A stretch of 15,354 nucleotides of DNA. It comes from Candidatus Omnitrophota bacterium. Lineage in GTDB: Bacteria; Omnitrophota; Gorgyraeia; Gygaellales; Profunditerraquicolaceae. Under the pieces are notes generated by a model. That model saw only the letters and a list, made by a program, of their open reading frames with translations. It was not told the origin of the DNA and ran no database searches. The stretch lies in contig JASEHM010000003.1 in NCBI GenBank assembly GCA_030018895.1, positions 1 through 15,354 on the forward strand, written 5' to 3'. The translations under genes and the position numbers were made by a program. Positions 1-6,108 of this stretch are shown here, piece after piece. Every line of letters starts with the position of its first letter. Positions within the stretch are counted from its first letter, which is position 1.

Positions 1-72
1 TATTTATCTTAACGGTAGTTCTTCGTTCAAAAAAGGACTTATTGCGGAATTCTTGGGACGCGTTAATATTTC

Positions 73-100
73 TTGACATTCCCCTTTCCCTTGTTACAAT
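73..100 (+). promoter_or_regulatory. Sigma70-type promoter with extended -10
   Basis: A perfect -35 box TTGACA lies at 73-78 and a -10 box TACAAT at 95-100, separated by 16 bases. A TG one base upstream of the -10 box (92-93) gives an extended -10. Transcription would be expected to begin about 6-8 bases after the -10 box, at roughly 106-108, almost on the start codon of the regulator at 110. It is the only strong promoter I found, and it probably drives the regulator and perhaps the whole co-directional cluster. Confidence 0.8.
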
Positions 101-103
101 ATC

Positions 104-120
104 TGTTCAATGAATGAACA
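104..120. promoter_or_regulatory. Candidate autoregulatory operator (dyad TGTTCA-N5-TGAACA)
   Basis: A perfect 6+6 bp inverted repeat with a 5-base spacer covers the predicted transcription start and the ATG at 110. MarR-family dimers usually bind palindromes of about this size that overlap their own promoter, so repression of its own gene is a reasonable inference. The short arms and the lack of a second copy keep confidence moderate. Confidence 0.45.
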
Positions 121-472
121 ATCTCAAAAGGAAGAAATCTTCTTTATTTTCAAAGAGTTAGAAGCCAACCCCTTTGCGACTCAGCGGGATATTTCTAGCC
201 GCCTGAGTATCTCCTTAGGTAAAACCAACTATCTTATACGTGAGCTTATTTTGCGGGGATTGATTAAGGCTAAGAATTTTACTGATAATCCCGGCAAGCT
301 AAAGAAAATCCGTTATTTTCTAACTGAAAAAGGCCTGGAAGAAAAATTTCAGCTTCTTCAGCATTTTCTGCAAAGAAAAGAGACAGAATACAATAACCTA
401 AAACAGGAATTGGAGCGTTTGTTAAATAATAAAAGCGAAACAATCCCATTAATGCAAGAGGCGGAGAAATAG
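110..472 (+). CDS. MarR-family EPS-associated transcriptional regulator
   Basis: A 120-residue winged-helix DNA-binding protein. A helix-turn-helix spans about residues 23-52 (a TQRDISSRLSIS helix followed by a KTNYLIRELILRGLIK recognition region), a wing about 53-72, and a charged coiled-coil dimerisation helix about 73-107. This layout and the SISLGKTNY-type segment match the small MarR-like regulators that sit at the head of exopolysaccharide and O-antigen clusters (the MarR_EPS family). It probably controls the sugar-nucleotide genes downstream. No Shine-Dalgarno site precedes the ATG, and the promoter implies a nearly leaderless message. An overlapping ATG at 114 is in another frame and is not used. 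Ligand and binding site are unknown. Confidence 0.85.
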   Translation: MNEQSQKEEIFFIFKELEANPFATQRDISSRLSISLGKTNYLIRELILRGLIKAKNFTDNPGKLKKIRYFLTEKGLEEKFQLLQHFLQRKETEYNNLKQELERLLNNKSETIPLMQEAEK

Positions 473-537
473 GAGGCTAAGATTAGTCTTTTAGGCATGT
501 TTTGAAATTTAACAGGCAAAGGAGTCAGGGTTAAATA

Positions 538-1581
538 ATGAAAAAAGCGCTTATAACAGGTATTACAGGCCAGGACGGTTCGTATTTAGCAGAGCTGCTT
601 TTATTTAAAGGATATGAAGTTCACGGTATTATAAGAAGGGCGAGCACATTTAATACCGGCAGGATTAATCATATCTATGCTGATCCGCATAATCCCGAAG
701 CTAAGTTATTTTTGCATTACGGCGATATTTCTGATGCCGAGCAAATCAATAATATCGTTTTTAATATAAAACCTGATGAAATATATCATCTGGCTGCTCA
801 GAGCCATGTGCGAGTGAGTTTTGATATCCCGGAATACACAGGGAATATTACCGCCTTAGGCACAACGCGTATCTTAGAGGCAATCCGCAGAAGTAAACAT
901 CAGCTTAAATTTTACCAGGCTTCTAGCAGCGAGATGCTTGGCGCTGCCAGGCCCCCGCAGTCAGAGGATACCCCATTTCAGCCGCAAAGCCCTTATGCCT
1001 GTGCTAAGGTTTATGCATATTGGATGGTTAAAAACTATCGTAACGGCTGCAATTTATTTGCTTCTAACGGGATACTCTTTAATCATGAGAGTCCTAGGCG
1101 CGGGGAAACATTTGTTACCCGTAAGATAACCCGCGGCCTTGCTAATATATTAGCTGGCAGGCAAAAGAAGCTTTATTTGGGAAATCTTGCGGCAAAGCGC
1201 GACTGGGGTTTTACCCCTGAGTATGTTGAAGGTATGTGGAAAATTCTGCAACAGAAAAAATCTGATGATTTTGTTTTAGGCACAGGCAGCACGCATTCAG
1301 TTAAAGAATTTGTAGAGGAGGCATTTTCTTACGCCTGCCTAAATTGGAAAAAATATGTATTAATTGATAAGAGGTATTTTCGCCCCACAGAGGTAAACAT
1401 ACTTAAGGCGGATTCTTCTAAGGCCAGGAGAATCTTAGGATGGCAGCCAAAAATTACTTTCGTTGATTTAGCAAAGATAATGGTTGACGCTGATATGCGT
1501 TTTCTTGGGCTTAAGCCGATTGGCGAAGGCGACAAAATTATAAAAGAGAAATTTCTTTATAAATGGTGGAAGGCGGATTAA
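538..1581 (+). CDS. gmd: GDP-mannose 4,6-dehydratase
   Basis: Converts GDP-D-mannose to GDP-4-keto-6-deoxy-D-mannose, the first step to GDP-L-fucose and related 6-deoxyhexoses; cytoplasmic, NADP-dependent. The 347 residues are the usual length. An extended-SDR Rossmann motif TGITGQDG lies at residues 7-14. The catalytic set is visible as S131-E132, Y153 and K157 (SSSEMLG and YACAK). The family segments SPYACAKVYAYW and FNHESPRRGETFVTRKITR are present. An AAAGGAG at 518-524 lies 13 bases before the ATG, a long spacing; a weaker CAGGG lies closer. The gap after the regulator is 65 bases, with no clear terminator. GDP-fucose synthase follows after a repeat-bounded insertion, so the pair probably worked as one unit. 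Confidence 0.95.
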   Translation: MKKALITGITGQDGSYLAELLLFKGYEVHGIIRRASTFNTGRINHIYADPHNPEAKLFLHYGDISDAEQINNIVFNIKPDEIYHLAAQSHVRVSFDIPEYTGNITALGTTRILEAIRRSKHQLKFYQASSSEMLGAARPPQSEDTPFQPQSPYACAKVYAYWMVKNYRNGCNLFASNGILFNHESPRRGETFVTRKITRGLANILAGRQKKLYLGNLAAKRDWGFTPEYVEGMWKILQQKKSDDFVLGTGSTHSVKEFVEEAFSYACLNWKKYVLIDKRYFRPTEVNILKADSSKARRILGWQPKITFVDLAKIMVDADMRFLGLKPIGEGDKIIKEKFLYKWWKAD

Positions 1582-1811
1582 GGGGCATAGGGCAGAGCGC
1601 AGGAGAAGGATCAGGTTCTGATTCAAATAGAGAATTTGCACAATTTTTAAATGTAGCACGTCGTTCTGTTTTTGAAAATGCCAATATTCTAATAATTTTG
1701 CATAGACGAGGGCTAATATCAGAAGAAGAATTAAATTTAATATCCAAGGATTTAGATTGTTTGTGTCGTAAATTAACTAATTTTAAGCGAACTTTAAGGA
1801 GTAAAGGTTAA
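1563..1811 (+). pseudogene. Truncated four-helix-bundle (23S rRNA intervening-sequence type) protein
   Basis: The open frame gives 82 residues that match only the C-terminal half of the four-helix-bundle/S23 family: an EGSG-S-(D/N)-(R/K)-EF segment (residues 15-25), a FL-VAR-S-FENANILIILHRRGLIS helix pair, and a final leucine-rich helix. The N-terminal half, normally about 50 residues ending in an (N)IAEGSG motif, is missing. It is replaced by the 3' end of gmd read in another frame (first ATG at 1563, 19 bases inside gmd) and by heptamer repeat sequence. Homology resumes almost exactly at the repeat edge. Members of this family are encoded inside 23S rRNA insertions or as scattered accessory genes; their biochemical role is unclear. 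I regard this as a remnant, though a short product translated by coupling to gmd cannot be excluded. Confidence 0.6.
1584..1605 (+). repeat. Heptamer tandem array, forward orientation (left arm)
   Basis: Three units of a degenerate 7-bp repeat (consensus NGCAWAG): GGCATAG at 1584-1590, GGCAGAG at 1591-1597, and CGCAGGAG, with one extra base, at 1598-1605. It begins two bases after the gmd stop and ends where four-helix-bundle homology starts. Its partner in inverted orientation is at 1830-1857. Confidence 0.7.
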
Positions 1812-1829
1812 TGGTTGATATATCTTTTA

Positions 1830-1857
1830 CCCTCTGCCCTCTGCCCTTTGCTTTATG
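1830..1857 (-). repeat. Heptamer tandem array, reverse orientation (right arm)
   Basis: Four 7-bp units in the inverted sense: CCCTCTG (1830-1836), CCCTCTG (1837-1843), CCCTTTG (1844-1850) and CTTTATG (1851-1857). They are the complement of the NGCAWAG consensus seen at 1584-1605, so the truncated four-helix-bundle frame sits between inverted arrays. The array ends 10 bases before the ribosome binding site of GDP-fucose synthase, and it is what artificially lengthens that frame upstream to 1815. Confidence 0.7.
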
Positions 1858-1866
1858 CCAACAAGC

Positions 1867-1870
1867 GGAG
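1867..1870 (+). promoter_or_regulatory. Ribosome binding site deciding the GDP-fucose synthase start
   Basis: GGAG seven bases before the ATG at 1878. It supports that start over a TTG at 1815, whose extra 21 residues are translated repeat sequence. Confidence 0.65.
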
Positions 1871-1877
1871 TTACATT

Positions 1878-2885
1878 ATGTTATTCTGGAGTAACAAACG
1901 AGTTTTAGTAACAGGTGGAGCAGGTTTTTTAGGGACGTATGTTGTTTCCTGTTTAAAGGAGCGCGGATGCCGGAATATTTTTATTCCTCGCAGCAGGGAA
2001 TATGATTTGGTTAATATGGATGCGGTTAAGCAGCTTTATGCTGATAGCAAGCCGGATATTGTTATTCATCTTGCTGCTTGCGTAGGCGGAATTGGCGCTA
2101 ATTGCGATAATCCTGGCAAGTTCTTTTATAATAATCTGATGATGGGTGTTCAGATGATGGAAATTGGCAGGCAAATTGGTATAGAGAAATTCGTGGCTTT
2201 AGGAACTGTTTGCGCCTATCCTAAATTTAGCAAGATTCCTTTTAAGGAAGAAGATTTATGGAGCGGCTATCCTGAAGAGACTAATGCTCCTTATGGCCTG
2301 GCTAAAAAAATGCTTTTAGTGCAGTCTCAAAGCTATCGGCAGCAGTATGGATTTAACAGTATCTTTCTGTTACCGGTTAATCTTTATGGCCCAGGAGATA
2401 ATTTTGACTTAAGTTCTTCGCATGTTATCCCTGCTCTAATTAAGAAATGTATAGATGCAAAGCGCAAAGTGCAGAGTGCAAAGTACAAAGAGCCATCGTC
2501 TATGCGCTCTGCCCTATGCCCTATGCCATTTGCCTCAACCATCACGATCTGGGGAACAGGCAAGCCTACGCGCGAATTTCTTTATGTAGGGGATGCTGCA
2601 AAAGCTATTATTTTAGCCGCAGAAAAATATAATAAATCTGAGCCAGTTAATATCGGCGCTGGTTTTGAGATTTCTATAAAAGATTTAGTTAATCTTATTG
2701 TTAAGCTTACCGGTTTTAAGGGTAAAGTTATCTGGGATAAAACAAAGCCTGATGGCCAGCCAAGGCGGTGTTTAGATACTCTAAAGGCTTATAAAGAATT
2801 CGGTTTTAAGGCTAAAACTTCTCTTATAGAGGGCCTTAGGAAAACAATAGATTGGTATAAAAGTAATACTTTATCTATGCCTTAA
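1878..2885 (+). CDS. fcl: GDP-L-fucose synthase with in-frame repeat insertion
   Basis: A 3,5-epimerase/4-reductase that turns GDP-4-keto-6-deoxymannose into GDP-L-fucose using NADPH. From the ATG at 1878 it has 335 residues. The nucleotide motif TGGAGFLG is at residues 12-19. Catalytic residues are visible as T110 (in place of the usual Ser), C112, Y139 and K143 (GTVCAYP and YGLAK), plus H182 in SSSHVIPAL. Family segments VNLYGPGDNFD and WGTGKPTREFLYV are intact. Between IDAK and ASTITIWGTG, about residues 196-218, roughly 20 residues are added compared with ordinary homologues. They are encoded by a 79-bp heptamer palindrome (2456-2534) that keeps the frame open. The added stretch lies between the catalytic His region and the WGTGKPTREFLYV strand, so activity is plausible but unproven. 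Confidence 0.92.
   Translation: MLFWSNKRVLVTGGAGFLGTYVVSCLKERGCRNIFIPRSREYDLVNMDAVKQLYADSKPDIVIHLAACVGGIGANCDNPGKFFYNNLMMGVQMMEIGRQIGIEKFVALGTVCAYPKFSKIPFKEEDLWSGYPEETNAPYGLAKKMLLVQSQSYRQQYGFNSIFLLPVNLYGPGDNFDLSSSHVIPALIKKCIDAKRKVQSAKYKEPSSMRSALCPMPFASTITIWGTGKPTREFLYVGDAAKAIILAAEKYNKSEPVNIGAGFEISIKDLVNLIVKLTGFKGKVIWDKTKPDGQPRRCLDTLKAYKEFGFKAKTSLIEGLRKTIDWYKSNTLSMP
2456..2534. repeat. 79-bp heptamer palindrome inside fcl
   Basis: Five forward 7-bp units (TGCAAAG, CGCAAAG, TGCAGAG, TGCAAAG, TACAAAG; 2456-2490), a 9-base loop (2491-2499), and five reverse units (CTATGCG, CTCTGCC, CTATGCC, CTATGCC, ATTTGCC; 2500-2534). Folding one arm on the other pairs about 24 of 35 positions. The units belong to the same family as the arrays at 1584-1605 and 1830-1857, in the same inward-facing order. 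The element is translated as part of GDP-fucose synthase. Confidence 0.8.
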
Positions 2886-2898
2886 ACTAATATCCTGC

Positions 2899-2905
2899 GA
2901 GGAGG
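2899..2905 (+). promoter_or_regulatory. Strong ribosome binding site for the PseB-type gene
   Basis: GAGGAGG six bases before the ATG at 2912. It is the strongest Shine-Dalgarno sequence I noticed in the window, which suggests high translation of this first pathway enzyme. Confidence 0.8.
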
Positions 2906-2911
2906 TTTAAT

Positions 2912-3952
2912 ATGTTAAATAATAAAAATATTTTAATAACCGGTGGAACCGGGTCTTTGGGTAAAAAATTGGTTCAGATGATTGTTGACGGCGGCCATAA
3001 GCCGAATAAGCTTATAATATTCAGCCGCGATGAATTAAAGCAATTTGAAATGTCTCAGGTTTGGGGCCCAAAGAAATACCCATTTATACGGTATTTTTTA
3101 GGGGACGTAAGAGATATTGATAGGTTGCGCCGCGCTTTTGCAGGGGTTGATTATATCATCCATGCTGCTGCGTTAAAACAGGTGCCTGCGGCTGAATATA
3201 ACCCTTGTGAGTTTGTTAAAACCAATGTTATAGGTGCTATGAATATAATAGAGGCGGCTTTATCAGCTAATGTTAAGAAGGTAGTGACTTTATCTACTGA
3301 TAAGGCTTGTAACCCTATAAATTTATACGGCGCCACAAAACTATGCTCTGATAAACTATTTATGACTGCGAATGTGTATAGCGGTACGCATGAAACAAAA
3401 TTCTCAGTTGTAAGATACGGCAATGTGCTTGGAAGCAGAGGTTCTGTTGTGCCTTTTTTTGATGAGCGTAAGTCCACAGGAGTTTTACCTATTACGCATT
3501 CGGATATGACAAGATTCTGGATTACGCTTGACCAGGCAAACCATTTTGTTTTTTTCTGCCTTGAAAATATGCAGGGCGGGGAAATGTTTGTTCCTAGGAT
3601 ACCGTCTATGCGCATTGTAGATTTAGCGACAGCGATATGTTCTGAATGCAGGCAGGAGATTGTGGGTATGCGCCCGGGAGAAAAAATACATGAGGTTCTT
3701 ATAAGCAATTCTGACGCAAATAATACCTTAGAATTTAAGGATTTTTTTATTGTTACCCAGAATAAAGATTATAAGAATGAACTGCTAAATGAAGGAAAGT
3801 CCGGAAAGCGATGCGATGAAGATTTTGAGTATACCTCAGCTAACAATAAACAATGGCTATCTGTCGCTGATCTTAATAAAATCTTGGTTGCTATTAAGGG
3901 TGATTATAAAATAGAACAATCAAGGTGGTCAAAAGAAGGCGTCCCTGCTTAG
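2912..3952 (+). CDS. pseB: UDP-N-acetylglucosamine 4,6-dehydratase (inverting), PseB type
   Basis: Catalyses C4 oxidation, C6 dehydration and C5 inversion of UDP-GlcNAc to UDP-2-acetamido-2,6-dideoxy-L-arabino-hexos-4-ulose, the entry to pseudaminic acid; cytoplasmic. The 346 residues begin with an SDR motif TGGTGSLGKK (about residues 10-19). The altered catalytic triad typical of the FlaA1/PseB group is visible as D130 and K131 in LSTDKACNP, and Y139 with K143 in YGATK. The segments FSRDELKQFEM, HAAALKQVPAAEYNP, RYGNVLGSRGSVVPFF and MRPGEKIHE are family hallmarks. A PseC-type domain follows 15 bases downstream. Related dehydratases used for other amino sugars look similar, but the adjacent PseC domain and downstream PseI-type synthase favour PseB. 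Confidence 0.9.
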   Translation: MLNNKNILITGGTGSLGKKLVQMIVDGGHKPNKLIIFSRDELKQFEMSQVWGPKKYPFIRYFLGDVRDIDRLRRAFAGVDYIIHAAALKQVPAAEYNPCEFVKTNVIGAMNIIEAALSANVKKVVTLSTDKACNPINLYGATKLCSDKLFMTANVYSGTHETKFSVVRYGNVLGSRGSVVPFFDERKSTGVLPITHSDMTRFWITLDQANHFVFFCLENMQGGEMFVPRIPSMRIVDLATAICSECRQEIVGMRPGEKIHEVLISNSDANNTLEFKDFFIVTQNKDYKNELLNEGKSGKRCDEDFEYTSANNKQWLSVADLNKILVAIKGDYKIEQSRWSKEGVPA

Positions 3953-3967
3953 AAAGCCTGATTCATC

Positions 3968-6097
3968 ATGAAGAAAAAACTTTTAATAACCGGAATAAGT
4001 GGATTATTAGGTAGTAATCTGGCGTATATGTTTCGGGATAAATATGAAATAACCGGTTGGTATAATTTGCATAGGGTCTTTATTCCCGGGGTAAATTCTT
4101 TTAAAATAGATATTACTGATAGGAAATCAGTTAAAGATGCCTTGTTTGATTATAAGCCCGATATAATTTTACACTGCGCCTCTTTAACGAATATTGATTA
4201 TTGCGAGAATAATAAAGAAGAGGCAAGAACAGTTAATATAGATGGCACGCGAAATATCCTTTCTGCTTACAGGAAACAAGACACTAAGATAGTCTTTATT
4301 TCAACAGATGCTGTTTTTGACGGGAAAAGCGGCGATTATACTGAAGATGATCCTGTCTCTCCCTGTAACTATTATGGTTTAACTAAATGCGAGGTTGAAA
4401 ATGCTCTAAAGGAGCATAAAAACCAGATTACAGTAAGGACAAATATATTTGGCTGGAATATCCAAAATAAAGACAGCCTTGCTGAATGGGTATTAAATAA
4501 TCTGCAGAGAGGATGCAGTATTAATGGATTTAATGATGCGATATTTTCTTCAATATATACGGTAGAATTTGCTAGGATAATGAACAGGATGCTTGATAAA
4601 AATTTAATAGGCACTTTTAATCTTGCCAGCAGGACATCTTTGACAAAGTATGAGTTTGCTATGCTTATTGCTGAAATCTTTAATAAAAATAAAGCCCTTA
4701 TTAAGCCGATGAGCATAGATGATTATCCTTTTTCCGCCAAACGCGGTAAAAACTTATCAGTTAATACTCAAAAATTATCTGATGCTTTAGGGGAAAATCT
4801 GCCATCTATTGAAGAGTGCGTTAAATTATTTTTTAAAGATTACCAGAGCGGATTATGCGATGAAATAAAAAGATGTTATTATTCTCCTGCATGGCACCCT
4901 TCATTAGATGTCATTGGTTATGGCAGGCAAAGTATTGATGAGGCTGATATTGACGCGGTAGATAAGGTTTTAAAATCATCTAATCTTACTCAAGGGAGAA
5001 AAATTGAAGAGTTTGAAAAGGCGCTTTGTGGATATACGGGAGCAAAGTATGCAGTGGCAGTATCAAGCGGCACAGCAGCTCTTCATATTGCCTGTCTGAG
5101 TGCCGGCTTAAAAAAAGGAGATGAGTTTATAACATCTCCTAATACCTTTGTTGCATCAGCAAATTGCGGAGTTTATTGCAGGGCAAGGCCTGTTTTTGCC
5201 GATATAAGAGAAGATACATATAATGTTGATCCGAAAGAAATAGAAAAAAGAATTACCCCAAAGACTAAAACTATTATCCCAGTGCATTTTGCCGGCCAGA
5301 TATGTGACATGGAAGAGATTAGGAATATTATTTTAGAAAAACAGGCTGAATATAAGGAAAAAATATTTATTATTGAGGATGCAAGTCATGCCTTGGGTTC
5401 CACATATAAAGGTTCAAAAGCCGGCTCTTGTATTTATTCAGATATGACAGTAATGAGTTTTCATCCAGTAAAGCATATAACAACTGGCGAGGGAGGCGTT
5501 GTTTTTACAAATGATGAGAAACTTTATAAAAAATTAAGACTTCTTCGTACGCATGGTATAACTAATAATGAGGAAGATTTAATTTTCAAAGAGCAGGCGT
5601 ATAGCTCAAACAGCCTAAACCCCTGGTATTATGAACAACAGGCTCTTGGTTTTAACTACAGAATCACCGATATCCAGTGCGCCTTAGGCATATCCCAATT
5701 AGAGAAAGTAGATTATTTTCTAAGGAGACGACGAAGAATAGCGGAGATATATAATAATGCATTTTCGAATAATAAGTTCATAGCTACTCCCTTTGAATCG
5801 ACGGATTGTTTTACTAATTGGCATCTTTATGTTCTGCAAATTGACTTTGATGCATTCGGGAAAGATAGGGCTTATATCATGAAAAGGTTGCGAGATAAAG
5901 GAATAATCACGCAGGTGCACTATATCCCTGTACATACCCAGCCTTTTTACAGGACGCATTTTGGCACTAACTGGGGAGATTGTCCCCGCGCAGAGGCATA
6001 TTATAGGAGGTGTCTTTCTATTCCGATTTTTCCGGCAATGAATAATGAGGATATTAACAAAGTAGTTAATTCTCTATTAGAAATTTTATTAAAATAA
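3968..6097 (+). CDS. Fusion of RmlD-like SDR reductase and PseC-type aminotransferase
   Basis: One continuous frame of 709 residues holds two enzymes. Residues 1 to about 290 are an RmlD-like sugar-nucleotide reductase (TGISGLLG at 8-15, STDAVFDG near 112-119, Y136 and K140 in YYGLTK). After a short linker, residues about 312-709 are a DegT/DnrJ/EryC1/StrS aminotransferase of the PseC kind: YGRQSIDEADI at 318-328, SSGTAALH near 366-373, EDASHALGS at 470-478, and the PLP lysine K502 in SFHPVKH. PseC puts an amino group on C4 of the PseB product to give UDP-4-amino-4,6-dideoxy-N-acetyl-beta-L-altrosamine. The reductase substrate is unknown; it may act on a 4-keto intermediate or in a later branch. 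No in-frame ATG with a ribosome site lies at the domain junction, so a true fusion is likely. The upstream ribosome site is weak. Confidence 0.88.
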   Translation: MKKKLLITGISGLLGSNLAYMFRDKYEITGWYNLHRVFIPGVNSFKIDITDRKSVKDALFDYKPDIILHCASLTNIDYCENNKEEARTVNIDGTRNILSAYRKQDTKIVFISTDAVFDGKSGDYTEDDPVSPCNYYGLTKCEVENALKEHKNQITVRTNIFGWNIQNKDSLAEWVLNNLQRGCSINGFNDAIFSSIYTVEFARIMNRMLDKNLIGTFNLASRTSLTKYEFAMLIAEIFNKNKALIKPMSIDDYPFSAKRGKNLSVNTQKLSDALGENLPSIEECVKLFFKDYQSGLCDEIKRCYYSPAWHPSLDVIGYGRQSIDEADIDAVDKVLKSSNLTQGRKIEEFEKALCGYTGAKYAVAVSSGTAALHIACLSAGLKKGDEFITSPNTFVASANCGVYCRARPVFADIREDTYNVDPKEIEKRITPKTKTIIPVHFAGQICDMEEIRNIILEKQAEYKEKIFIIEDASHALGSTYKGSKAGSCIYSDMTVMSFHPVKHITTGEGGVVFTNDEKLYKKLRLLRTHGITNNEEDLIFKEQAYSSNSLNPWYYEQQALGFNYRITDIQCALGISQLEKVDYFLRRRRRIAEIYNNAFSNNKFIATPFESTDCFTNWHLYVLQIDFDAFGKDRAYIMKRLRDKGIITQVHYIPVHTQPFYRTHFGTNWGDCPRAEAYYRRCLSIPIFPAMNNEDINKVVNSLLEILLK

Positions 6098-6108
6098 CAA
6101 GAATTTTT

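Noticed and set aside
1..72. Possible end of an upstream gene
   Set aside because: No convincing reading frame, terminator or motif is visible in this short stretch.
473..537. Terminator or second promoter between the regulator and gmd
   Set aside because: Only weak, short complementarity around 474-492 and no clear -35/-10 pair; read-through from the first promoter is as likely.
1815..1877. TTG-started upstream extension of GDP-fucose synthase
   Set aside because: The added residues are translated heptamer repeat, no ribosome site precedes the TTG, and the ATG at 1878 has GGAG at the right distance.
2456..2534. CRISPR-like array
   Set aside because: Units are 7 bp, contiguous without spacers, and switch orientation at a loop; no cas genes are present.
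3151..3708. Long open frame on the minus strand (185 codons)
   Set aside because: It lies entirely inside the PseB-type gene, which has intact catalytic motifs, and its translation shows no recognisable domain.
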